64,000 nucleotides of DNA. Source: Myxococcus dinghuensis. GTDB taxonomy: Bacteria > Myxococcota > Myxococcia > Myxococcales > Myxococcaceae. Both the position numbers and the translations under genes were made by a program. The stretch lies in assembly GCF_024198235.1 (NCBI RefSeq), contig NZ_JAKCFB010000001.1, forward strand, positions 62,001 to 126,000, written 5' to 3'. This document shows, piece by piece, positions 28,301 through 59,100 of the stretch (within the stretch, counting starts at the first letter, position 1; each line of letters begins with the position of its first letter). The notes beneath the pieces were generated by a model, which had not been told where the DNA came from, searched no databases, and saw only the letters and a list, made by a program, of their open reading frames with translations.

Positions 28301-29448
28301 CTGGCGCGCTGGCTGGTGTCCCAGGGAGCACGTCACCTCCTGTTGCTGGGGCGGAGCGCTCCCTCGGCCGAGGCGGAGCAGGTGCTCGCGTCGCTTCGCG
28401 AGGTGGGGGTCCACGTCGAGTCGCTCGGCGCGGACGTGGCGCGCGCGGAGGACGTGGCGCGGGCGCTGGCCCACGTGGACCAGACGATGCCTCCGTTGCG
28501 CGGGGTGTTCCACGCGGCGGGTTCGCTCGATGACGGACTGCTGCTCAACCTCACGGAGGAGCGCTTCGCGACGGTGATGGCGCCCAAGGTCCTGGGGACC
28601 TGGAACCTCCATGTCCAGACCCGTCACCTGTCCCTGGACCACTTCGTGCTGTTCTCCAGCGTGGCCGCGTCGCTCGGCACGCCGGGGCAGGCGAACTACG
28701 CGGCGGCGAACGCGTTCATGGACGCGCTGGCCCAGGCGCGCGCGGCGGAGGGGCTGCCCGCGTTGAGCGTCAACTGGGGGGCCTGGGCGCGCGTGGGGCT
28801 CGCGGCGGCGCGAGCGAACCGGGGAGAGCGCCTGGAAGCCAGGGGCCTGGGGAGCATGGCACCGGACAAGGCGCTGGCGGCGCTCGGTCTGCTGCTGGGC
28901 CAGTCACGTCCGCAGCTCGCGGTCATGGCCTTCGAGCCGAGGCAGTGGCTGGGGTTCTACCTGTCCGCGGCGCAGTCCCCGTACTTCACGCGGTTGGCGA
29001 GTGAGTCCACCCAGCGGCCCGCCACGGGCTCGGGGCGGGGGCGGATCCGCGAGCAGCTCGAGGCCGCACGTCCGCCCGAGCGTCGCGGGCTGCTCGACAC
29101 GCACCTGCGGGAGTTGATCGGCGGCGTGCTCCGCATGGCGCCCGCGCGCATCGACCCGCGCACGCCGTTGATGGCGTTCGGGCTGGACTCGTTGATGAGC
29201 ATGGAGATTCGCAACCGCCTGGAGGTGGCGCTCGGCTTGAAGCTGAGCGCGACGGTGGTGTGGACCTACCCGACGGTGGCCGCGCTCGCGCCCTTCCTGG
29301 CGGAGAAGCTGGCGCTCCCGCTCGACGAGCGCACCCCGGAGCCCGTGCCCGAGAGCGCCGCGCCGCCGGGCGCGCCCGCGGGAGACATCGACGCGCTGTC
29401 GGAAGAAGACGTCGAGCGGCTGTTCGCCCAGCGCATGGAGCAGGGGTC

Positions 29449-29452
<4 letters not shown>
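22397..29452 (+). CDS. mxaF: Type I PKS: starter unit and module 1 (ACP-KS-AT-AT-DH-KR-ACP), myxalamid-type
   Basis: A 2351-aa synthase that loads the starter and adds the first extender. Domains (residues): ACP ~15-90 (GLDSL, Ser47); KS ~102-528 (Cys274 in DSACSSS); AT1 ~622-930 (GHSIGE, Ser714); AT2 ~1045-1340 (GHSMGE, Ser1139; VASH, methylmalonyl-type); DH ~1413-1700 (His1447, Asp1616 in HPALLDAGLQ); KR ~1950-2140 (GGLGGLG, LDD, Tyr2101, B-type); ACP (Ser2265); helical docking tail. AT1 has Gln739 where extender ATs keep the carboxylate-binding Arg, so it should load a monocarboxylic starter such as isobutyryl or 2-methylbutyryl. Expected product of the module: a methyl-branched E-alkene thioester. 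Start: GTG 22397 with AGAGG 5 nt upstream is preferred; GTG 22322 abuts the palindrome. The letter F is assigned by position in the mxa scheme. The last codons overlap the next gene by 4 nt. Confidence 0.88.
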
Positions 29453-35034
<5,582 letters not shown>

Positions 35035-35048
35035 AGCGGACGGGTGCG

Positions 35049-38000
35049 ATGAGCAAGGAATTCTACGAGAAGATTTCGGGTCTCTCTCCCAAGCGGCTCG
35101 CGTTGCTGGCGCTCGACCTCCACGCGGAGAGCGAGGCCCTCAAGCGCACGCGTTCGGAGCCGATCGCCATCGTCGGCACGTCCTGCCGCGTCCCGGGAGG
35201 CGTCCGGACCCCCGAGGCCTTCTGGCGGCTGCTGCATGACGGCGTGGACGCCATCACCGAGGTCCCACGTGAGCGATGGGACGCGGAGGCCCTCTTCGAT
35301 CCCGAGCCGGGCAAGCCCGGCCGCACGTACGCCCGCTGGGGCGGCTTCATCGAAGGCGTGGACCTGTTCGACGCGGCGTTCTTCGGAGTCTCCCCTCGGG
35401 AGGCCTCGCGGATGGACCCGCAGCAGCGGCTGTTGCTGGAGGTGACGTGGGAGGCGCTGGAGCGCGCCGGTCATCCCCCGGACCAGCTCATGGGCAGCCG
35501 GTCCGGCGTCTTCCTGGGCATCATCCACAGCGACTATGCGCAGCTCCAGGCGCGGCAGCTCGGCGAGGCGCTCGACATCTACCACCTGACGGGGACGTCG
35601 CTGAACGCGGCGGCGGGGCGGCTGGCGTACACCCTGGGACTCCAGGGGCCGTGCATGGCCATCGACACGGCGTGTTCGTCCTCCCTGGTGGGCTTGCACG
35701 TCGCCTGTCAGAGCCTGCGCAACCGCGAGTGCGACCTCGCGCTGTCGGCGGGCGTCAACCTCATGTTGATGCCGGAGGCGACGATGGCGCTCTCCAGCAG
35801 CCGAGGGCTCGCGCCGGATGGGCGGTGCAAGACGTTCGACGCGGCGGCCAACGGCTTCGTGCGCGCCGAGGGCTGCATCGTCCTCGTGCTCAAGCGCCTC
35901 TCGGACGCGCTCGCCCATGGTGACGAGATCCTCTCCCTGGTCGTCGGCTCCGCGGTGAACCAGGACGGCGCCAGCAGCGGCCTCATGGTCCCCAACGGCC
36001 CCGCACAGGAGCGGGTCATCGAGCAGGCGCTGGCGAACGCGGGCATCAAGCCTTCCCAGCTCTCCTACGTGGAGGCCCACGGGACGGGGACCTCGCTGGG
36101 GGACCCCATCGAGATGCAGGCCCTGGCGCGGGTGCTGGGTGGGAAGCGGAACGCGGACGCGCCGCTGTTCGTGGGGTCGGTGAAGACGAACATCGGGCAC
36201 CTGGAGGCGACGGCCGGCCTCGCGGGTGTCCTGAAGACGGCGCTGGCGCTGCGGCGGGAAGCGATACCTCCGAACCTGCACTTCCACCGCCTGAACCCCG
36301 ACATCGTCCTCGAGGGCGCGCCCGTGGTGGTGCCGACGTCGCCGCAACCGTGGCCCCGGGCCGAGCAGCCGCGCCTGGCCGGGGTGAGTGCGTTCGGCAT
36401 CAGCGGCACCAACGCCCACGTCATCCTCCAGGAGCCTCCCGCACCGGCGCCCCGACCTCCGACGCCCAGCCGGGGGGCGGAGCTGCTCGTGTTGTCCGCG
36501 CGAGGACCCGAGGCGCTCCGGGCCTCGGCCGGAAACCACGCGTCGTGGCTCGCCGCGCATCCCGAGGTGCCCCTGGGGGACGTGTGTGCCACCGCGAGCC
36601 TGTCGCGCTCGCACCACGACCACCGCTTGACGCTCGTGGGCCACACCCACGCCGAGCTCGCGGAGAAGCTGGAGGCGTTCTCCCGAGGCGAGAGCGTCCC
36701 GGGCGCGGCCACGGGGCGTGCATCCGGACATGCCCGGCGCCGGGTCGTCTTCGTGTTCCCCGGACAGGGCTCCCAGTGGTTCGGCATGGGCCGGAGGCTC
36801 CTGGAGCAGGAGCCCGCGTTCCGCGCCGCGTTGGAGCGCTGCGACGGCGCCATCCGCGCCTGCGCCGACTTCAGCGTCCTGGAGGAGCTCCAGGCGGAGG
36901 AGGGGCGCGGCCGTCTCCAGGACATCGACGTCATCCAGCCGGTGCTCTTCGCCATGGAGGTCGCGCTGGCGGAGCTGTGGCGGGCGTGGGGCGTCGAGCC
37001 CGACGCGGTGGTGGGTCACAGCATGGGCGAGGTCGCCGCGGCGCACGTCGCCGGGGCGCTGAGCCTGGAGGACGCGGCGAAGGTCATCTGCCGACGCAGC
37101 CGGCTGCTGCGCGGTGTCCGCGGCCAGGGGGCCATGCTGCTGGTGGACCTGACGCTGGACGACGCGACGCAGGCGCTGGCGGGCTTCGAGGCCCAGGTCT
37201 CCGTCGCGGTGAGCAACAGCGTGCGCTCCACCGTGCTCTCGGGCGGGAAGGACGCGCTGGACGCCATCGCCGCGCGGCTCCAGGAGCGCGACGTCTTCTG
37301 CCGCTTCGTGAAGGTGGATGTGGCGTCACACAGCCCGCGGATGGACCCGCTCCGACCCGAGCTGCTCGCGGCGCTCCAGGACCTCGCGCCGCGTGTGTCC
37401 CAGGTCCCCATCTACTCCACGGTGACGGGCCTCACGACCCGCGGCGCGGAGTTCGTCGGCGCCTACTGGGCGGACAACCTGCGCGAGCCGGTGCTGTTCT
37501 CCAAGGCCGTCGAGCGGCTCGCGGCGGACGGGCATGACACCTTCATCGAGCTGAGCCCGCATCCCATCCTCCTCCCCGCCGTGGAGCAGCACCTGCGGCA
37601 CCTGGGACGCGAGGGCGCGGTGCTGTCATCGCTCCGCCGCGAGGAGGACGAGCGGGGCGCGATGTTGTCCGCGCTGGGGGCCCTCTATGCCATGGGGCAC
37701 GACGTGGACCTGGAGCGGCAGCACCCGGTGCGCGGGCGGCTCGCCGCGCTGCCCACGTACCCCTGGCAGCACGAGCGCTTCTGGATTGACGCACCCACGC
37801 GGGCGCGCAAGGGGCGGGACACGGGACACCACCCGCTCCTGGGGACACATGTCGCCCTGGCCGGCCAGGACGGCGCGCACCTGTGGCAGACCGAGCTGTT
37901 CGCGGACAGCCCCGCGTACCTGTCCGACCACGTCGTCCACGAGCAGGTCGTCCTCCCTGGGACCGGCTATCTGGAGATGGCGGTCGCCGCGTCTGCCCAG

Positions 38001-40622
38001 GCCTTCGGGCCGGGAGGCCACGCGCTCGAGGACGTCATCTTCCAGCAGATGATGGTGCTGTCCCGGGAAGAGGCGCTCCCGGTGCAGGTGCGCTTCTTCC
38101 CGGAGGAGGACGGCGCGAAGCGCTTCCAGGTGTTCAGTCGTCCGGCGGAGTCGCGTGGCGCCTGGACGTTGCATGCCGAGGGCAGGCTCCGGGAACACGC
38201 GTCCGCCGCCGAGCCCTTCGCGCTCGAGGAGGCACGCGCGCGGTGCCCGGAGCGGTTGGAGGGGGCGCTGCACTACCAGGGCATGCGCGAGCGCGGTGTC
38301 GACTTCGGCCCCAGCTTCCGACTCGTGACGGAGCTGTGGAAGGGCGAAGGGGAGGCGGTGGCGCGCCTGGAACCGTCACCCTCCGTCGCCTCGGAGCTGG
38401 CGGTGCACCGGCTCCACCCCGCGCTGCTGGATGCCTGCTTCCAGGCCATCAACGGGGCGGGGCTGGGCGACCGACGCAAGGAGACCTTCGTGCCGGTGGC
38501 CGTGGAGTCCTTGCGACTCCACGGGAGTCCCGCCGCCGCGACGTGGAGCCATGCCCGCGTCCGCCCCAGCGCGAGCGAAGGGACAGGTTCCATCGAAGCG
38601 GATGTGACACTGCTGGACGCGGATGGGGGTGTCCTGCTGGAGGTCCGGGGGCTGATGGCGCGCCGGCTCGACGCGGTCCGCCGCCGCACCGCCGACGAGG
38701 TGGACGACTGGTTGTATCGCGTCGACTGGCAGGAGGCCGCGCGCGAGGCGCCAGCGCCTTCCCACTCCGCGCCAGGCACCTGGCTGGTGTTGACCGACGG
38801 GGGCGGCTTCGGCGAACGGCTGAAGGCGGCGCTGGCCGCCCGAGGCGAGCGCTGCGTCCTCGTGTCCCACGGCGAGGAGACGCGCCTCGTCGCGCCCGGT
38901 CACCACGGAGTCGACCCTTCGGCGGCTGAGGGATTCGCGCGGATTCTCGAGGCCGAGTTCGGCGCCGGTCGTCCCGCGTGCCGGGGCGTCGTCCACCTCT
39001 TCAGCCTGGACGCGCCCGTCGCGGATGAAGGGGCGGAGGCCCTGACGACGGCTCGGGAGTTGGGCGTGGAGAGCGCGCTGCACCTCACGCAGGCGCTGGT
39101 GGCCTCGGGCTTCCGGGACATGCCCCAGGTGTGGCTGGTGACGCAGGGGGCCCAGGCCGTCGCGCCCGGGGAGCGCCTGGAGCACGTCGAGCAGGCCCCG
39201 CTCTGGGGACTGGGGCGGGTGTTGGCGCTGGAGCACCCGGAGCTCCGGTGTCGGAGCGTGGACCTGGGGGCTCGGGACGAGGCCCAGGCCGTCGCCCTGG
39301 CGGGAGAGCTCCTCTCCGCGAGCCTGGAGGAGCAGGTCGCGCTTCGTGGCGAGACCCGACTCGTCGCGCGACTGTCGCGGCTGGAGCGGAGCCTCGTATC
39401 CGGCGTGGCGCCACGGGCCGATGGCACCTACCTGATTGCAGGGGGGCTCGGGGGGCTGGGCTTGAAGCTCGCGGAGTGGCTCGTCGAGCAGGGCGCGCGG
39501 CACCTCGTCCTCCTGGGGCGCAAGGGCGCGAGCGCGCAGGCGCGGCCCGTGCTCGAGGCGCTGCGCACGGCGGGCGCCGAGGTCCACGTCTTCCAGGCGG
39601 ATGTCTCGGTGCGGGCGGACGTCGAGCGCGTGCTCGGAGAGGTGTCGGCGCGGATGCCTCCGCTGAGGGGGGTCTTCCACGCGGCGGCGGTGCTCGATGA
39701 CGGCGTGCTCGCGAACCTCACCGCCGAGCGTCTGCGGGCGGTCATGGAGCCGAAGGTCCACGGGGCGTGGAACCTCCATGCGTCGACGCGCGAGGCGCCG
39801 CTCGACCACTTCGTGCTCTTCGCGGCGGCGGGCGCGCTCCTCGGGTCGCCGGGGCAAGGCAACTACGCGGCGGCCAATGTCTTCCTCGATGCGCTCGCCG
39901 AACACCGGCGCGCGGCGGGGTTGCCGGCGCTGAGCATCGACTGGGGGGCCTGGGCCGACGTGGGATTGGCCGCCGTCGCCCAGGCTCGGGGGGAGCGCAT
40001 CACCCAGCGAGGCGTGGACGGCATGCCTCCGGCGCAGGCGTTGGACGCGCTGGGCCGCGTCCTGGGCAGTCCCCACCCGCGGGTGGTGGTGATGCGCTTC
40101 GACCTGCGCCAGTGGAGTGAGTTCTACCTCACGGCGGCGCGCTCCCCGTTCCTGTCGCGGCTCGCGCGGGAGCAGGCCGGCCGCGCGCGGACACCCTCGG
40201 ACCGGGGCGCGTTCGTGGAGACCCTCCGCGCCGCGGAGGTGCTCTCACGAGCGCTGTTGCTCGAGAAGCACCTGTGCGAGCAGGCCGGGCAGGTGCTCCG
40301 GCTGTCTCCCTCGCGAATCGACCCGGACGAGCCGCTGGGGAGCATGGGGCTGGACTCCTTGATGGGCCTGGAGATTCGCAACCGGCTCGAGGTGAGTCTG
40401 GGGTTGCGGCTCCCCGCGACCCTGGTCTGGCGCCACCCCACCGTGGCGGCGCTGGTCGTGCACCTGGCCGAGCTGCTGCAACTGCCCATCGCGAACCCGG
40501 GCGAGTCACCCCGGAATGAAGTCGCGGCGCCCGACGCCGCCATCGTCAACCACGTCAAGCAGCTCTCGGACGACGAAGCCGAGGCGCTCCTCGCGGCGAA
40601 GCTCGCCGCGCTGGCCGATTGA
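35049..40622 (+). CDS. mxaD: Type I PKS module 3 (KS-AT-DH-KR-ACP), myxalamid-type
   Basis: An 1857-aa single module. N-terminal docking helix LSPKRLALLALDLHAESEAL; KS Cys209; AT Ser658 with VASH (methylmalonyl); DH His961 in HVVHEQVVLP (Glu replaces the usual Gly, as in module 1) and Asp1128; KR with LDD and Tyr1606 (B-type, E-alkene after dehydration); ACP GLDSL Ser1770; C-terminal docking helix KQLSDDEAEALLAAKLAALA. The predicted product, a methyl-branched E double bond (C10=C11 in myxalamid), fits. It starts 14 nt after the previous gene with only a weak ribosome site (GGACGGG), so translational coupling is likely. Confidence 0.92.
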   Translation: MSKEFYEKISGLSPKRLALLALDLHAESEALKRTRSEPIAIVGTSCRVPGGVRTPEAFWRLLHDGVDAITEVPRERWDAEALFDPEPGKPGRTYARWGGFIEGVDLFDAAFFGVSPREASRMDPQQRLLLEVTWEALERAGHPPDQLMGSRSGVFLGIIHSDYAQLQARQLGEALDIYHLTGTSLNAAAGRLAYTLGLQGPCMAIDTACSSSLVGLHVACQSLRNRECDLALSAGVNLMLMPEATMALSSSRGLAPDGRCKTFDAAANGFVRAEGCIVLVLKRLSDALAHGDEILSLVVGSAVNQDGASSGLMVPNGPAQERVIEQALANAGIKPSQLSYVEAHGTGTSLGDPIEMQALARVLGGKRNADAPLFVGSVKTNIGHLEATAGLAGVLKTALALRREAIPPNLHFHRLNPDIVLEGAPVVVPTSPQPWPRAEQPRLAGVSAFGISGTNAHVILQEPPAPAPRPPTPSRGAELLVLSARGPEALRASAGNHASWLAAHPEVPLGDVCATASLSRSHHDHRLTLVGHTHAELAEKLEAFSRGESVPGAATGRASGHARRRVVFVFPGQGSQWFGMGRRLLEQEPAFRAALERCDGAIRACADFSVLEELQAEEGRGRLQDIDVIQPVLFAMEVALAELWRAWGVEPDAVVGHSMGEVAAAHVAGALSLEDAAKVICRRSRLLRGVRGQGAMLLVDLTLDDATQALAGFEAQVSVAVSNSVRSTVLSGGKDALDAIAARLQERDVFCRFVKVDVASHSPRMDPLRPELLAALQDLAPRVSQVPIYSTVTGLTTRGAEFVGAYWADNLREPVLFSKAVERLAADGHDTFIELSPHPILLPAVEQHLRHLGREGAVLSSLRREEDERGAMLSALGALYAMGHDVDLERQHPVRGRLAALPTYPWQHERFWIDAPTRARKGRDTGHHPLLGTHVALAGQDGAHLWQTELFADSPAYLSDHVVHEQVVLPGTGYLEMAVAASAQAFGPGGHALEDVIFQQMMVLSREEALPVQVRFFPEEDGAKRFQVFSRPAESRGAWTLHAEGRLREHASAAEPFALEEARARCPERLEGALHYQGMRERGVDFGPSFRLVTELWKGEGEAVARLEPSPSVASELAVHRLHPALLDACFQAINGAGLGDRRKETFVPVAVESLRLHGSPAAATWSHARVRPSASEGTGSIEADVTLLDADGGVLLEVRGLMARRLDAVRRRTADEVDDWLYRVDWQEAAREAPAPSHSAPGTWLVLTDGGGFGERLKAALAARGERCVLVSHGEETRLVAPGHHGVDPSAAEGFARILEAEFGAGRPACRGVVHLFSLDAPVADEGAEALTTARELGVESALHLTQALVASGFRDMPQVWLVTQGAQAVAPGERLEHVEQAPLWGLGRVLALEHPELRCRSVDLGARDEAQAVALAGELLSASLEEQVALRGETRLVARLSRLERSLVSGVAPRADGTYLIAGGLGGLGLKLAEWLVEQGARHLVLLGRKGASAQARPVLEALRTAGAEVHVFQADVSVRADVERVLGEVSARMPPLRGVFHAAAVLDDGVLANLTAERLRAVMEPKVHGAWNLHASTREAPLDHFVLFAAAGALLGSPGQGNYAAANVFLDALAEHRRAAGLPALSIDWGAWADVGLAAVAQARGERITQRGVDGMPPAQALDALGRVLGSPHPRVVVMRFDLRQWSEFYLTAARSPFLSRLAREQAGRARTPSDRGAFVETLRAAEVLSRALLLEKHLCEQAGQVLRLSPSRIDPDEPLGSMGLDSLMGLEIRNRLEVSLGLRLPATLVWRHPTVAALVVHLAELLQLPIANPGESPRNEVAAPDAAIVNHVKQLSDDEAEALLAAKLAALAD

Positions 40623-40634
40623 AGGGTGTCCTCC

Positions 40635-56155
<15,521 letters not shown>

Positions 56156-56159
<4 letters not shown>

Positions 56160-59100
56160 GTACACCCCCCAAGGCCGCGGAACCCACCGCGTTGCAGCGC
56201 GCCGCGCTGCTCGTCGAGAAGCTGCAAGCCCGCCTCGAGTCCGTGGAGCGCGCGCGGAGCGAGCCCATCGCGGTCATCGGCCTCGGTTGTCGCTTCCCCG
56301 GCGGCGCCGTCGACGGAGCCTCGTACTGGCGCATGCTGCGCGACGGCGTGGACGCGCTGCGCGAGGTGCCCGCGTCGCGGTGGGACATGCGCAAGTACTT
56401 CGACCCGACCCGAGGTGCGCCGGGGAAGATGTATGGGACGCGCGGCGGATACCTCGAGGGGCTGGAGCACTTCGACGCGGAGTTCTTCGGCATCTCTCCC
56501 CGGGAGGCCGCGAGCCTGGATCCGCAGCAGCGGCTGGCGCTGGAGGTCGCCTGGGAGGCGCTGGAGGACGCGGGGGTGGACCCCGCGCAGTTGGTGGGCA
56601 GCAGGACCGGCGTCTTCATGGGCGTGATGTCCAGTGACTACCTGGCGCGCCTGCTCAAGGACGGAGATGCCACCCGCTTCGACGGGTACATGGCGACCGG
56701 CAATGGCTTCTGCTTCGTCCCGGGGCGCATCTCGTACGTGCTCGGCTTGCAGGGCCCGAGCATTCCGGTGGACACCGCGTGCTCGTCCTCGCTGGTGGCG
56801 CTCCACCTGGCCTGTGAGAGCCTGCGCCGCGGGGAGTCCCACCTCGCGCTGGCGGGTGGGGTCAACCTCATCCTCTCCCCGGAGACGACGCTGTGCCTGT
56901 GCAGCATGCAGGCGTTGGCGAGCGATGGCCGCTGCAAGACGTTCGACGCGGCGGCCGACGGGTATGTGCGCGGCGAGGGCTGCGGCGTGCTCGTCCTCAA
57001 GCGGCTCTCGGACGCGCAGCGGGACGGGGACACTCCCCTCGCGTTGATTCGCGGCTCGGCCGTCAACCATGACGGGGCGAGTGGTGGGTTGACCGTCCCC
57101 AACGGCCCCTCGCAGCAGGCCGTCGTGGCGACCGCGCTGGAGAACGCGCGGGTGGCGCCAGGCCTCGTCAGCTACGTCGAGGCGCACGGCACGGGGACGC
57201 CGCTCGGCGACCCGATAGAGCTGCGCGCCCTGGGCGCGGTGCTGGGCAAGGGGCGGGCGGAGGACCGGCCGTTCTTCGTCGGCTCGGTGAAGACGAACAT
57301 CGGTCACCTGGAGCCCGCCGCGGGCGTCGCCGGCGTCATCAAGACGATTCTCGCCCTCCGGCACCGGGAGATTCCGCCGCACCTGCACTTCCAGACGCCG
57401 AATCCCCACATCGACTGGGGGGACATCCCGGCGCGTGTCCCCGTCGAGCGGCACCCCTGGCCCGCGTACGAGGGCCGGCGCATCGCCGGGGTGAGCTCGT
57501 TCGGCTTGAGCGGCACCAACGCGCACGTGGTGCTGGAGGAGGCGCCCGCCGCCGTCCAGCCCGTGACCCCGGTCGAGGACGGCGAGGCCCGCCTCGTCGT
57601 CCTGTCCGCGAAGACGGCGCCGGCGCTGGTCGACACGGCGAAGGCCTGGGTGGCGCATCTGGAGCGTGAGGACACGGGGACGCTCGCGGAGCTCGGCTAC
57701 ACGGCCGCGCGTTGCCGCACGCGTCACGACCACCGGCTCGCGTTCGCGGCGAAGTCCAGGGAGGAGCTCGCCGCGGGGCTGGAGGCCTTCGTCTCGGGGG
57801 AGGGCCACGGGGCCCTGGCGGTGGGACGCCGGAGCAACAGCCAGAAGGTGGTCTTCGTCTTCCCGGGCCAGGGCTCCCAGTGGCTCGGGATGGGGCGACA
57901 GCTCTACGCCCGGGACGCGACGTTCCGGGAGGCCATCGACCGGTGCCACGAGGCGCTCGGTCGTCACACGGACTGGTCGCTGCGCGAGCTGTTGACGGGC
58001 CCCGACACTCCGCCGCGCTGGGGGGACATCGACGTCATCCAGCCGATGTTGTTCGCCTTGCAGGTGGCGCTCGCCGCCCTGTGGCGCTCGCTGGGGTTGG
58101 AGCCGCACGCGGTGGTGGGGCACAGCATGGGCGAGGTGGCCGCGGCGCACGTCGCGGGGGCGCTCTCGCTGGAGGACGCCGCGCGCATCATCTGCGAGCG
58201 CAGCAAGCTGCTCCGGCGCGTCAGCGGCAAGGGCGCCATGGCGGTCGTGGACCTGTCGCGCGAGCAGGCGGGAGAAGAGCTCCGGGGGCTGGAGGACCGG
58301 ATCGCCATCGCCGTCTCCAACAGCCCGAAGGCGACGGTGCTGTCGGGGGACCCGGCCGCGCTCCGGGAGGTGCTGGCGCGGCTCGAGCAACGAGACGTCT
58401 TCTGCCGTTGGGTGAAGGTGGACGTGGCCTCGCACAGTCCGCAGATGGACCCCTTGCGGCAGGACCTGCTGGCGCGGATGGAGGGGCTGCGCCCCGTCGC
58501 GAGCACCGTGCCGCTGTACTCGACGGTGACGGGGGCACCCATCGACGGGCGTGAGCTGGGCGCCGCGTACTGGGTGCGCAACCTCCGGCAGCCCGTGCTG
58601 TTCGCGGACGCGGTCCAACGCCTCGTGAAGGATGGGAACATCCTGTTCATCGAGTTGAGCCCGCATCCCATCCTGGTGCCCTTCGTGGACGCGATGTTGA
58701 GGGAGGCGGACGCGTCGGGTCGTGGCCTGGTGGTCCCGAGCCTGCTCCGGGAGCAGGAGGAGTGGCCGTGCCTGCTCGCATCGCTCGGCGCGCTGTCCAC
58801 GCGGGTGGACCGCATCGACTGGCTCCGGCTGTATCCCGGCCCGCAGCACCGGGTCGCCCTGCCGGCGTATCCCTGGCAGCGCGAGCGGCATTGGCTGGAG
58901 GCGCGCTCCTCCGGTGGCGCGCGCGGGCGTGTCACGAGAGAGGGGGATGACGGTCATCCCTTGTTGGGAGCCTCGTTCACGACCTCCGTTCCGCAGGCGC
59001 TGCGCTTCTGGGAGTCCACGCTGAGCGCGGCCGAGCCGGCGTACCTGGCGGACCATCGCGTCGCGGGCTCGGTGGTCGTTCCGGGAGCGGCCTCCCTGGA